DNA from: Lotus japonicus
Lineage: Eukaryota; Streptophyta; Magnoliopsida; Fabales; Fabaceae
DNA length: 64,000 nucleotides
Direction: 5' to 3'
NCBI RefSeq assembly: GCF_012489685.1
Contig: NC_080042.1
Coordinates: 23,264,150 to 23,328,149 of the forward strand
Shown: one piece after another, positions 11,260 to 23,289 of the stretch
Numbering within the stretch: the first letter of the stretch is position 1
How the letters are laid out: every line of letters starts with the position of its first letter
The notes under the pieces: model-generated
The model's input: only the letters and a program-made list of their open reading frames with translations
The model's database searches: none
What the model was told of the DNA's origin: nothing
Position numbers and translations under genes: made by a program

Positions 11260-11749
11260 TCACATAATGGAACAACCATTTGTGTTTTCATCGTGTGAAG
11301 AGGTTCCATAGTATGAAGAGCTTCCTTCTTGAGGATAGTTTGAAGAAGTTCCTTGGTAAGGATAGTTTGAAGAAGTTCCTTGGTAAGGATAGTATGAAGA
11401 GCTCCCATCTTGAGGATAGTTTGAAGAGCTTCCATAGTATGAAGAGCTTCCATCTTGAGGATAGTTTGAAGAGCTTCCATCTTGAGGATAGTTGGAAGAA
11501 CTTCCATAGTACGAAGAGCCTTCTTGAGGATAGTACGAAGAGCTTCCATCTTGAGGATAGTTTGAAGAACTTCCATAGTACGAAGAGCCTTCTTGAGGAT
11601 AGTACGAAGAGCTTCCATCTTGAGGATAGTTTGAAGAGCTTCCATAGTACGAAGAGCTTCCTTCTCTTGAGGATAGTACGAAGAGCTTCCATAGTACGAA
11701 GAGCTTCCTTCTTGAGGATAGTACGAAGAGCTTCCACCTTGAGGATAGT
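11260..11749 (-). pseudogene. Copy B, 3' part: repeat domain and CSIM terminus
   Basis: This part continues the copy B protein after the solo LTR. In one frame it is a run of SSSYYPQEG, SSSNYPQDG and YYG repeats ending TSSHDENTNGCSIM and a TGA at 11260-11262; copy A ends the same way. Reading in from the 5' part across the LTR site, a 2-bp insertion near 11670 (CTTCTCTTGAGG instead of CTTCTTGAGG) shifts the frame away from the CSIM frame. Because the underlying repeat is nearly stop-free in several frames, the shifted frame stays open for more than 130 codons to 11238. The copy is therefore broken twice: by the LTR and by the frameshift. Confidence 0.6.
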
Positions 11750-14700
11750 TGTAAGACCCAAGTTTTAAGCTTAGAATAAGTGGAAGAGATTTCCATTTAC
11801 GATTAGGTTTGACGTATCGTGAAGGGAAAACCTGAACAAGAGTTTATCGAATGGAATAAATTTATGAAGGAGAAAGTTCAGGAAAAGTCAAAGGATTGTA
11901 TCGAAGTCGATTTAAGTTATAGCACGACTAATATTCGTTTTAAAACCTAGGACAAGAACCTTAGGAAATCAAACTGTGTTCCACCCTTGGAACACTGTAG
12001 GAATTTAGTCCAAAAATCTTCAGAGAAATGTTAGAACTTCTCTTTTTCCATATATCACAATCGTTTCGAGGCGAAACTCTAGGATCTACGAACGTCCGAT
12101 TCCAATCATCGGAAGTTTGCCGAAACTGAAACCTTGGTATTTCAAAACCCTAGAATCAACCGACGATGAAGATTTTTTCTATTCGGAGCTTCAAATGAAG
12201 ATTCCACACGCGTACACCCATTTCTCTTGATGTTTTCAATCTTTCTTCAGAAGGAAGTTTTCTATTCCGACATACGATGCAAAAAGTAACTTATCGGGTA
12301 AAATAGTTTTTACACCGACTTTGCATTAGTCACTTAAAATACAAGGAGACCTCTGTTGAGTTTTGGTATTATGTCGCCAAAACCTATCTTAGAATTCATG
12401 GAGAATGAAGCCAGAAAAATCGGAATCGCGAAACTTTCGTTTTCCCGCGTTTTGCCAACCTCTATATATAGCATTAAAAACAAGCCTCGAAAACCAAAAA
12501 TCATACCGATATTTCTTTGAAGAATTGGAAGATTCAGCGGGGAGAATATCGTGTCTAAAATACGTTGGAATCAGTAGGAAGAATCGGAAATCGCTCTCAT
12601 ATTTTTATCTTAACTCTATGAGCAAAATCCTCCGATATCTAAACAAATCTGTACCGGTTTACAAAATATCTTCTCAAAATATCTGTTCATACTTATCCAA
12701 TCTTGATAAATATCTATTCATACCTATCCAATCTTGATAAATATCTATTCATACTTATCCGATCCTTGCTAAATATCTTCCATTTCATTCCCTATATATA
12801 TATGTTGAAGCTTGAGACAAAACTTCACAAACACACACACACAAGCCGCGGCCAAGAGGAGAGGAGGAGAAGAAGATTTTCTTGATTTCTTGCTTGATCG
12901 TTGATCCGACAGTTGCTACTTCAAGGTGTCGAGGTATAGTCGCTAATCCTTACCTCTGATCGTCTTTTCCATAGCTTTTCTCTATGCCCTTATGTACTCT
13001 TAGTTTTGAGGTTTTTGCAAAACTATCCTGAATACTTCATTTTTATTCTAAACATCTTCCTTACGTGCCCAAGAGCACTTCTGTCGGATTAGTTTTTCCG
13101 TTATGTCGCCGGAACTCCGCCGGAATCAATTTCTGCTTAAAATACCCATTTTTAAGCAAAGTCTCAACCTTTGGACTGAAAACTATCGCCTTAGCTTAGT
13201 GCTAGTAGGATTAGTTGTCATAAACGTCGTTGGTGACGTCCCTATCCAATTTGCTTTTTGAAATTTCAGTTTTGAATTTCTGAGCTAAAATATTGACCAA
13301 AATACCCCTGCGACAGTTTTCGATCCGATAATTTTTCCGAGTCTAGAATACCCTTAGTTACGACTAATAATAACCTAGGAACCAAGTTTGATCGAAGAAA
13401 AATCGACCCACCTAATTACCTAAAGTGGCCGAGCACCCTAAGGGGAGATGAGGAAAATTTCTTTTTCAAAAAACTTGTCCTTTCGCGCTAAGATTATCGT
13501 ACCTCGGAGTATATACTACTTCGTGTAACCTTAGTAAGTATTGATAGCTTAGTTTCTGATAGATTCTGAGGGAATTCTGTGGTTTTTACTCTAAAGGTTC
13601 TTTTGAGGAATTTCCTGAAGAACTAGGAGCGGATTGTGAAGGAACCTTCGAAGATAATCCTGGAAATTGGCTAAGGTGAGGGCTTCTCACTGAATACTAG
13701 CTAATGCTTTAGGTGTCGACGAATTCGACTTGATTTATTGTTTATGCACTTATTTGTGTTTGACTGAGAAATGTTTTCTGAGGCTACGGCTGACAATTGA
13801 TAATCATTTATCGCTTGAATTGCTTTTGAGTTTGAATCACATGCTATGTGCTAAATGGTTAATCTAGGATGTGTGATATCTGCCCTATATGCTAAGTGTT
13901 ATGTGGTTAACTTAGGTTGTGTTGATATATGAGCTATGATTATTGGATTGTGCTAATTTAACTATGCTATTACACTAATACTTGTGATACTGAGGAGTGA
14001 GAATAAGGGGCAGGTCATGCCGATTTTATTTTGAGAGTTTGAGAAAGTTTGACGGGACGAACGGAGTTCGGGCCTTGTTATTGTTTTAGTGGATCGAGAC
14101 CTTCTCTGGGATTTACTTGGGATTATGGGATCTTTGAAACTCGTAGGAAATACGATAAGACTAAAAGGAAACTATTTTTACAAGGAAAATTCATAAGATA
14201 TTAAACAACCTCTAAACCTTTAAATAATGATAACAATCTCGGATGCAAGCTTAGGATCAAATCTTAGTTTTGGAAAACGAGAAGTGTCGTCGGATCCAAG
14301 TGTTGAGAAAGTTGAGAAGTTTTGAGTATGTTGATACTCTTGTGCTGTGGGAGCAGTTATGTCGTTGGGCTATCCGAGGGATAAGCCGGGAGACTGATAG
14401 TTTTCGAGTATGTCGATACTCTTTGCTCGCTGAGCAGTTTTGACCATCGGATGGAGATGAGTCGGATGATTCGAGGAATCATCATGAGTTAAGTTTATGC
14501 CTTCGGGTACAGTTTATACATTCGGGTACAGTTTATGCCTTCGGGTACAGTTTATGCCTTCGGGTACAGTTATGCCTTCGGGTACAGTTTATGCCTTCGG
14601 GTACAGTTTATGCCTTCGGGTACAGTTATGCCTTCGGGTACAGTTTATGCCTTCGGGTACAGTTTATGCCTTCGGGTACAGTTTATGCCTTCGGGTACAG

Positions 14701-15974
14701 TTATACCTTCGGGTACAGTTTATGCCTTCGGGTACAGTTTATGCCTTCGGGTACAGTTTATGCCTTCGGGTACAGTTTATACCTTCGGGTACAGTTTATA
14801 CCTTCGGGTAATTCGGACATCGACGGGGGATATGATCGACCGTGAGGTTAGGATCGACCTGTTGATTGTCGGGCATAGCGGAGGGAAAAGTCGACCCGCA
14901 GGGTTAGGACTGATCCGGCTATGTCAAGGTTGTAAGTGACACCCGAGGGTTATGGTCGACACAATGCCAGTGTTAGGATTGACTCGATCGTGCCCAGCCT
15001 ACTTCTTCCGGAACCGTAGAATTCGACGTTGCATTGACATCTCATGCACTTTAACTATATTCGTTGATATATTGCTTATCGAGTTTTCTAGATATAACTT
15101 ATTGAATCGCTGAGTGTGATTGATAATTGTTAATCTTATCTGATGCATGCTAATTGTTTCGTCTTTTATATTCATTGTGAAAAATACAACCCTAGGATGT
15201 TATCCCTAGCTATAAGCCTAAGTGGCTAATCTCTTATCTATATCTATTGGTGATATTATTTATATAATTCTTTGGAGTTGACCCTCGCGTCTTCTGTGTG
15301 TGCTTTGGCGAACAAACGCCCTTTGTCAGATGTCTTTGGCGGGCTGATTCATGATGGTTCATCCTTCGGGAGGAACTAGGGTTGAGATGCAGGAACTGGA
15401 GCGTATCGCGGTTGCGAGAGGAGGACGGATGGTGTATGTAGACTAGGTCGTTCTGGATTTCGAATTCGGACGACGATCATGCTAGCATGTAGGATTGAGT
15501 GTTAGTGTGAGCTCCTCGAGATGGGATTAGGGTAGGAGTAGAGTCTTAGCTCTGAACATCATTTGTTTCTTTTAGGACAGGGTAGTTTCCCACCTATAGC
15601 TTTTTGTGTGGTTTTCTTTACAGGAATCACAGAGAGTTGGTTGGACTTAGGAGGTCTTGCTTCAGGCCAATGGGCCAGCTGATTTTCAGTTTTGAGGGAT
15701 GGTGTTGCGGACACTTCACCTTTACTTTCAGTCTGTACACATTGTCTTCGGGCGTTACAGTTTTCTTTCCGTCACTGGAGGTTACTCGTGACGAGGGTGT
15801 TACTTACAGCGGGGGCTGTATTATATTTTGTACATTAGTTCTGTTGCTTGTCGCTTTTGGGTTTTATTCAATCCAGTCTTGTCTTAGTTATCAAAAAAAA
15901 AAAATATTCACGTTTTTCCGCATTAAGTTTATTTTTGGTTACTAAAGTGACGCCACCGAAATCGGGGTGTGACA
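11750..15974 (+). mobile_element. Solo LTR, Ty3/Gypsy chromovirus type, 4,225 bp
   Basis: The block starts TGTAAGACCCAAG and ends CGGGGTGTGACA, with a perfect 5-bp duplication ATAGT at 11745-11749 and 15975-15979. It is homologous along its length to the inverted LTR at 48281-52209 (shared end AATCGGGGTGT and shared internal words such as CAAAGCACACACAGAAGACG or complement). No gag, pol, primer-binding site or second LTR accompanies it, so internal sequence was probably lost by LTR-LTR recombination. It lies inside the repeat domain of copy B. A TATATATATG stretch near 12800 followed by a leader-like segment may be the LTR promoter and R region. An 18/19-bp minisatellite sits at 14496-14812. 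Confidence 0.85.
14496..14812. repeat. 18/19-bp minisatellite inside the solo LTR
   Basis: About 17 tandem copies of TTTATGCCTTCGGGTACAG, alternating between 19-bp and 18-bp (one T fewer) versions, with some units carrying TATACC. Frames through it (CLRVQFMPSGTVYAFGYS-type) are artefacts of the repeat. At the corresponding point in the LTR at 48281-52209 there is a different array with units of about 37 bp. Confidence 0.9.
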
Positions 15975-16316
15975 ATAGTAGGAAGAACCTTGAGGATAGT
16001 TTGGTTGAGGATAGTATGAAGAAGCTCTTTCTTGAGCATAGTATGGATCAAGATAGGGATTGTACGAAGAGTCCATTCCTTGAGGGTCTTCTTCTTGAGG
16101 ATGAGAATATGCATATACTATCCCCGTTTCTTCTCTATGAATATGTGTAGAACTTTGAATAGGAGGTGTTGGATAATCGCATATTACTCGTTGGTCCCTG
16201 GTTTCCCTGATTTCATAGTCGCCGTCCTCTGATGAAACTTGTGTATCATCCCTAGAAGAACTAGCACCTTTCTTTCCAAACCCGAACAACTTTTTAATCT
16301 TTGATTTTGCTTCCAT
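15975..16316 (-). pseudogene. Copy B, 5' part of the CSIM repeat-protein gene
   Basis: The start at 16316 (MEAKSKIKKLFGFGKKG) matches the copy A start; an upstream ATG at 16364 is in the predicted leader and is less likely. The N-terminal 20 residues are basic. They are followed by an acidic/polar stretch (DDTQVSSEDGDYEIRE), a region with PTPPIQSSTHIHREE, and then the first Tyr/Pro repeats (DSSYNPYLDPYYAQE, SSYYPQPNYPQ) up to the solo-LTR junction. Here the frame is fully open, unlike copy A, so copy B may have been functional until the LTR arrived. Role unknown. A prenylated peripheral membrane protein or a plasma-membrane scaffold is possible from the basic start and the distant CSIM box, but this is inference. 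Confidence 0.6.
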
Positions 16317-16498
16317 CGGGTCTTTTAAGATTGAATTCTGCATGCGGTAGCCAAATTTAATCATCCATAAGTACGAAGAACATCAAATAATATAGCATAT
16401 AAAACTTAACACAAATAGTACTACAAAATTAAGTAGACGGGGCTTGATGAAAAATAGCATTCAAACATGTTGTATATTGACTATTGAAACATCTTTAC

Positions 16499-16519
16499 AT
16501 ATATATATATATATATATA
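16499..16519. repeat. (AT)n microsatellite
   Basis: About ten AT dinucleotides in the leader region upstream of copy B. The matching interval upstream of copy A (about 8235-8275) lacks this expansion, so it arose after the duplication. Confidence 0.8.
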
Positions 16520-16905
16520 ATGCAACAATAGAAGATTAAGGTAAAGACCACAAAAGATCAACAAACAAAGTAGTGATACAAAGGTGAAATATAAAAAGAA
16601 CATAACTTGCTCAAAACAAAAAAGTATTAGTAATTAAAGATCCAAACAAAGGAAACATCCTAACAAAGAAACCTGAACCGCACCATAACAAATTAACAAT
16701 AATAAAGCAGACTCAAAGTCATGCATCTATGAGGAAATTGACAGCACAAGCCATATTAATACATTGAGAGCAGTCAATGATAGCAAAGAATAATAAAACA
16801 ACCAGAAAGCTATGAAACAAAACAAAAATAATTTTACCCTCTCCTTCTTTTAGTATTACTCTGGTTTTTCTTTCCTCAGTGTATTGAACTTTGTTTGCTT
16901 CACAC

Positions 16906-16913
16906 AATTTATA
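16906..16913 (-). promoter_or_regulatory. Putative TATA box of copy B
   Basis: TATAAATT on the minus strand within CTATAAATTGTGTGAAGC, the counterpart of the copy A site at 8633-8640. The conserved core, CTATAAATTGTGT, is embedded in flanks that align between the copies. Confidence 0.4.
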
Positions 16914-17169
16914 GAGTTCTAATAAAAAAAATATATATCATAATCAATCTAAATAAATTTTGTTACAAATTACTATTATTAAACTCCATGCAATATTATG
17001 ATCAATCTAAATATATTTTGTCTCAATTTACTATAATTAAACTACATGTATGCAATATCATGATCAATGTATATAAATTGTATCAATCCAACTAAAAAAA
17101 ATTCAAATATACGTTTATTTTATATTAAATTACTATAATTAAAAAGATGGGAAGTTGATCTATTATATT

Positions 17170-20100
17170 TTTTACGAAAATCAAATCAGCCCAAATCAAT
17201 GGGATTTTCCACTAACACTTTCTCTCTCTTCGTGGTCTCCACCTCAATCAGATTTGACTTCTCCTCTCTTCCCTTCATTCACTCCCTCAACCGCTCTCTC
17301 TCTCTCTCTTCCACCCTTCTCATTCACGTTTCTTTCCCTCTCTCTCCCATAAAAACCTTTTCTTCTTCTTCTTTCCTTTCTCTGCAACACCACCAACACC
17401 TTCTTCTTCTTCAATTTATTTTTCCTGCAACTCAACACCACCACCACGTGCCAAAACCGCGAGCACCACCACCTCCATGACTCCTTCACGCAGCAACCAC
17501 CACTGTCCCTGTTCTGTTTTTCCTCACCACCAAAACCCTAGCCGCCGCCCTTTTCCTCCGATCTCCGGCGAACCACTAGGTTTTTGGAGAAACCTACACC
17601 ACCACTGAACTCCCCTCCATCGATTCGATGATCGGCCGCCGCCGGCGAGCTTTGTTCTGAGAAAGGAGGCCAATTTCTTGAAGCTTTCAACCTCCCCTTC
17701 CTGAATCCAAGGCCCAATCATCAGTAAGAGGCGATTCTCCTAATCAATTTCAAATTTCCCTTTTCAAAACCCTAATTCTTTTCTGTATAATCTCCTGATC
17801 TCCATATTCCTTGTTCTCTGCCACCGTGCTCAGGGCTTGCTGGTCATCAGAGGAAGAGAAGGCCATGACCAGAGGAAGAAGTGAAGCTCAGTCCCATGAC
17901 CATGAGACTTGAGGTAGAAGGAGGAAGAACTGAACACTGTGATTAGAAATTATATCATAATAGAAAAAAATAGGATTGTTGGGTTATCCATGTATTAGTG
18001 AGTAAAATTGGAAAATAGAATTACTTATGCTGCTGTATAAACTTAATATGTAGACAACTCATCTGTAGAAAAATGATTTTTGGTTTGATATGTATGTACA
18101 TGAAGACATTTTCTACTTCCTAACTCCTAAGGGTTATGCCATTCAAATAAACTTTACTGGCGTTTTTTTTTAGTCCCCTGGTTGCGTGGGACTGATTTAG
18201 GGAAACTGTATTGTTTTGTTTCATTTTCTGGTATAGATGCACCTTGGGTTAGTCACGTATTTTGGGGAGCTAGTGGAACCACTAGCAGCAGCATTCACAA
18301 TGTCCCACATCCAAATTTTTATTACACACTTCTTTTTTTTTTTTGGACAAATGAAATTATTGATAGTTATAATAGAAAGGTTATTGGACCTTTGAATCCT
18401 AAAGTGTGTTTTTCCAATTAAAATTTCCCTCAAGTGTAACTAATTAACATTTTGAAAACAGAGTCCTAATGTATTCTTAGGAGTAAATGCATTTTCCCTG
18501 TGTTTCTGCCAGGAATTTCAAGGCTAAAACTTGTCTACTTAGTCCATTGTCTTTTTACAACTATATGGTTTTGCTTCTTGGAGTATAAAAGGTGTTTCTC
18601 TTTGAAGTTCAAATTTAAATGATTTTTCTTAAGTAATTAGTATTTCTTTTGTTATGCACATGAGTTGTAATGAAAATATTTTGGGTTAAGATGGCAAGTG
18701 TACCTTAGCCAGCACTAAACATGTTAAGACTTAACTTTGACTATAAATAGGACTAAATACTTTAGAGATGTGGGTATCCTCATTCAAAAGAAACGTATCT
18801 TTGATGGCATATATTTCCAAGTCAGATATAGATAAAGACAAATCATGATACGATAATCGTATAACAACTCCAACTTTTAGCAAATGCAATTTGTAATTAG
18901 TAGATGATGCCATACATGATTAGAATATTAAAGTTAGGGCTTAGTAGGACATAAGTTTACAATGCTTAATTTAAAATGGTAGTTTTATTTCTTCATTAGC
19001 CTTAATCCTTAAGGTTTTCTTAAATATGCTATAAGTACATTAATTTTTGGACTCTAAAACATACATCACGATCTTTTGGAAAACTAATTCTAAAACTTGT
19101 TACCCTTGTGTGTTAGGGCACGACCGAGAGCTCTATAAGCTCTAGGAAGCCTTGGTTTACTTTGAAAACTTGTATTTCAATGGGTTAAATGTTTAATGAA
19201 TTATGTATGAGTTATTTTTTTATGATGGAAGTCTTGGAGGTTAACTAGTTAACTAAGGTTAATAGATTCCATGATTCAGATGAAGTACATAACTAAGCAA
19301 CTGTTAGGGTATTGTTTTAATGAAGAGTTTAGTGTGCGTAGTATTGTGAAAATGCCTCAATGAGTATCCTAATAGAGACTGAGAACTCTAAGGAAAACGA
19401 GAGGAATAAGTACTAATTATGTATACTTCTCTATTTTAACAAATATATGAGTGTTTGGTTTTAAAGTTGATTTGTGAAGTCAAAGCTTTCTGAAACATCG
19501 TAAATTACTGTTATTGTTTTGTTGTCATTATGACAACTTGTCTTGATATCTGAAATTGATCCTAATGAGTTATAACCATTATGAGGATTAGGTTTAACAT
19601 ACATTCGCTTCGAGTCAATTGCCTGAAGTCGTAGCTTTAGACCTTGAGTTAGTAGGTTAACTCAAATAGTAATTACGTTATGTGTACTTATGAAGGGTAC
19701 GAGTAACGGGATCGCTTGACGACGAAGCTAAAGAATGAAAGGAAGCGAACCGACACGGAAAAGCAAGGATGTGTTGGGATTGGAATTGCAATTAGTATTG
19801 GAATTGGCTAAGGTGGGGGCTACTCACTGAATACTAGCTAATGGTTTAGGTGTCGACGAATTCGACTTAATTTATTGTTTATGCACTTGATTGTGATTGA
19901 CTGGGAAATATTTTCTGGAGGCTTCGACCGAGTGAACTAATTGAGACGTGTGTCTCCGTTTTCTGAGGCTTCGGCCAACATTGTTGATTGTTTATCGCTT
20001 GAATTGTTGTTGATTGATTCACATGCTATGTGCTAAATGGTTAATCTAGGATGTGTTAATATATGTGCCATGACTTTTGGATTGTGCTAATTTGATTATG

Positions 20101-21846
20101 CAATTACACATATATCTGTTGTACGTCAGAGTGAGGATAACGGGCAGTTATGCCACACTCATCATGAGATTTTGGGAAAGTTTGACGGGACGAATGAAGG
20201 TTCGGGCCTTGTTATTGTTTTAGTGGATCGTGACCTTCTCTGGGAGTTACTTGAGATGATGGGATCTTTTAAACTCATTAGATTAGAGACAAACCTAAAT
20301 GGAAACTATTTTACAAGGAAAATTCATAATACACTAAACAACCTCTGAACCCTTTAAATAATGATAACAATTTCAGATGAAAACTTAGGGTTTGGATATT
20401 AGTTTTGGAAAATGAGAAGTGTTGCCGAATCCAAGTTTCGGGGAAACTAATAAGTTTCTGAGTATGTTGATACTCTTTTGCTCGATGAGCAGTTTTATTG
20501 TTTGGCTATCTAAAAGATAAGCCGGGAAATTAATAAGTTTCTGAGTACGTTGATGCTCTTTTGCTCGATGAGCAGTTTATTTGTTTGGCTATCTAAAGGA
20601 TAAGTCGGGGAACTATAAGTCCCAAGTACATTGGTACTCTTTGCTCGCTGAGCAGTTTTTGACCATCGAAATTAGATGAGTCGGATGACTCTTTGTATAT
20701 TTAATTGTCTTTTGTCGCAGAATCGATATTTACCTTAGGGTATTCTTTTTAGAGACAATAAGTTAGCTAGAACACGTGACGATGTGACGAGTGAGGTCGG
20801 AGACGTTGTTTGGCTAATCATATTGCATCATTCATACATTTTGAAGTTTATACACGGTGGGATGCCGGACCTCGGTGGATTCCAAAATGGTCATAAGACC
20901 CGGATTTCCACATAAGAACACTGTGGTGATTCTTAGTAGCAAACGGATATGGCAGGCATGCGGGTATACTGCTGATCTGACTACATTTTGTTTGGTATAA
21001 GAGACGCCCGAGCGGAAATGGTCCCACTATGGCCGGTGCTAGGATTGACTCGATGGTGCCCATCCTTCCGAATTGCATCTTGTTCCTAAGCATATCATTT
21101 CATTTCATCATACATGCTGACCTAATTGCCGAATGTGATTGATACTCGTTATTTACTTGATGATTGTTAAATTTTCAGTAATTGTCATCTATGTTTCATT
21201 GGATATATTACTTATAATGCTATTATAAGCCTATTGAACCTAAGTATCTATCCCCGTAAACTTTATCTAATGTGTGTATTATTTATGTAATTCTTTGAGT
21301 TGACCCTCGCGCCTGTTGTTTGTGTTTTGGCGGAATACGCTCATTGTCAGACGACGATAGGTGGCGATGTGAGCAGATGCTACTCCATGTCGAAGAACTA
21401 TAGAAGACTCGAAAAATAGAGTTGAGTGTAAGGCTAGAGCCTTTTGGGTAAAGAACTTATCATTGTTGGTTAAAACTTACATGATTATTTTATAAGTATT
21501 GTTTGAAGTTTTGGGTAGGTTCCGGCGCATTGCTATCTTGCGATTCTCCGATGTGGAAATCGTAGGGAGTATATCGGATTTATGATGTCATTGCATAATA
21601 GATTCCTTGTTGAATCTAATTCTCTTTGTTAGGGTTGTAAGTTGGGTCCATCTGTTGTTACCTTTGGGTACTTGCCTTGTTTAAGGCTGGATGTAAATTT
21701 ATATACAGTTGGGAGTTTGCATTTCATGATTCAGAAACACTTTGAAAAGAAAAAAAATATACTCGCATTTATAAATCCCTTTTAGAAAATATTGCATATT
21801 TACTTTAATAGGTTACTAAAGTGACCCTTGGAAATCGGGGTGTTAC
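17170..21846 (+). mobile_element. LTR-like block related to the chromovirus LTRs
   Basis: The right end, CGGGGTGTTACA at 21846, and much of 19795-21846 match the solo LTR at 13670-15974 (shared words AATACTAGCTAATG, GGTGTCGACGAATTCGACTT, TTTGACGGGACGAA). The left limit is inferred. Sequence before 17170 aligns with the flank of copy A (shared ATCTATTATATTTT), and ATATT occurs just left of 17170 and just right of 21846, as a 5-bp duplication would. The left end lacks the expected TG, and 17170-19790 is not obviously similar to the other LTRs, so the block may be a divergent solo LTR or a composite. The C/T-rich leader-like stretch at 17200-17520 carries no gene I can support. Confidence 0.5.
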
Positions 21847-23285
21847 AATATTCATTGTCGATTTTTTTTTAAATGTAAAAATAAAATAAAATATTATAGA
21901 ATCAATTTTTAACCATTGTTGAAATTTTTAACAATTTGGTAGTGGAGAAAATTACAACTGCAGTATTTGAGAATCTGGATATAAAAGAAACTAAATCCGT
22001 ATACCAATATTACAAAATATATATATATATATTAAGTAATTAAGCAAACATGTAATTAATAATATAGTATTAAATTATAAATATATGTTTCCTCATTTAA
22101 TTTGATAGATACTATCAAATTAAATGAGAAAGGAGAATGCTTTTTGTTACCAAGGAAAGGTGCCACGAAACATGAGAAGAGAGGTTCTGTTTGATTTCTT
22201 CAAAAACATCTCATTACAATTTTATTTTCTAATTATATATTTTCTTTTTTAAAAAAGATCAGAGCATTCAATTTTAGTTCTTATGTTTCGTATCATACTA
22301 TATAGCAATTCTCATATCAAGCAATATAAGTTACCATATATTCCATTTCAAAAAAAAAAAGTTACCATATATTCTAAATTTGATAATATGTTACTAATTA
22401 CCTAATATATTTTCTTAATTTGGGGATGAGATTTAGTTTTCTTATACCCCATTATCCGATAAATAGATTCAGGAAAAGGAATACAAAACACCTTGCAACA
22501 CTACAAAAGTCTTCAATTTTCCTCCTCAAATTCAATGGCAAAGTATAAAAGGGGGAAATTACAACCGCAATTGATCAATATGGAGTTGAACATCAACATA
22601 CTACACATACACTGCAATTGGTTAATTTGGAGTTGAACATGAACATCAACATACTACATAGACACAACACGTGTCAGACACTTATGTGGTTTCCGAATAA
22701 AAATATATTTTTGTAGCTCATGACACTTTTCGTTTAGTTGAACACATTTACGACACTAATTTAGTTTAAAAAAAATATTTTTAAAAGTCATACAATGGAA
22801 GAAATTGCTAATTTGAGGTAAAGGCTATATACTTTTCAATAATGATGATAAAAAAGGATAGGAAAACTAGTAGATAGATTGACTCTTTTTTCAGACAATG
22901 TGGTTACTTTATAAAAGGGTGTCTCAATTTTTTTTGTTAAGCTGTTGTAATAGAGTTTAGGAAATTGTTTTTATCTTTTCTTTGTAAAGAGACAACTTGT
23001 CCGAAGCGGTGTCCTAATGTTCTAGTTTTTTAAGATTTGCCATTTCGGGGTGTTAGTATAGTGTCGTGTAAGAATTGTAGTGTCGTGTAAGAATCAGTGC
23101 TTCATATATGCTCTCTCTTAAAGAACGTATCTATACATTGGAGATGAATCGATGGTAAAACATGTTGATTATCAAAAGAACAAAGAGAAATGAACAACAA
23201 AAATGCTAGTAAAAGAATACATTTCACGAGCTAAGACTATTGCTGGGTTTATATGGTGGTGCAATTTTAAGTGATAAACAAGGTA
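21847..23285. other. AT-rich intergenic region with duplicated segment
   Basis: No gene is supported. Bases 22085-22540 repeat the 6060-6340 segment upstream of the copy A block (shared ATTTGATAATATGTTACTAAT and GGAATACAAAACAC). This suggests a third, truncated unit of the local duplication, with no CSIM-type gene left in it. Confidence 0.5.
22092..22128. repeat. Perfect 17-bp palindrome with 3-nt loop
   Basis: CTCATTTAATTTGATAG, loop ATA, then its exact complement CTATCAAATTAAATGAG. The related locus near 6080-6120 has a shorter, imperfect version around TTTGATAAATATTATCAAA. It may be a tiny foldback element or simply an AT-rich palindrome. Confidence 0.7.
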
Positions 23286-23289
23286 TAAT

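Noticed and set aside
11280..11768. Plus-strand frame with KSFHLEDSL repeats opposite copy B
   Set aside because: Same reason: a complementary reading of the coding repeat, with no conserved termini.
14496..14812. Possible CRISPR-like repeat array
   Set aside because: Units are contiguous with no spacers and the DNA is a plant nuclear LTR.
14497..14939. Three plus-strand frames of PSGTVYAFGYS-type repeats
   Set aside because: By-products of the 18/19-bp minisatellite in the solo LTR.
17199..17721. Ser/Thr/Pro-rich frames in a CT-rich region
   Set aside because: CT-rich leader-like sequence inside an LTR-related block; no start-to-stop gene or homology.
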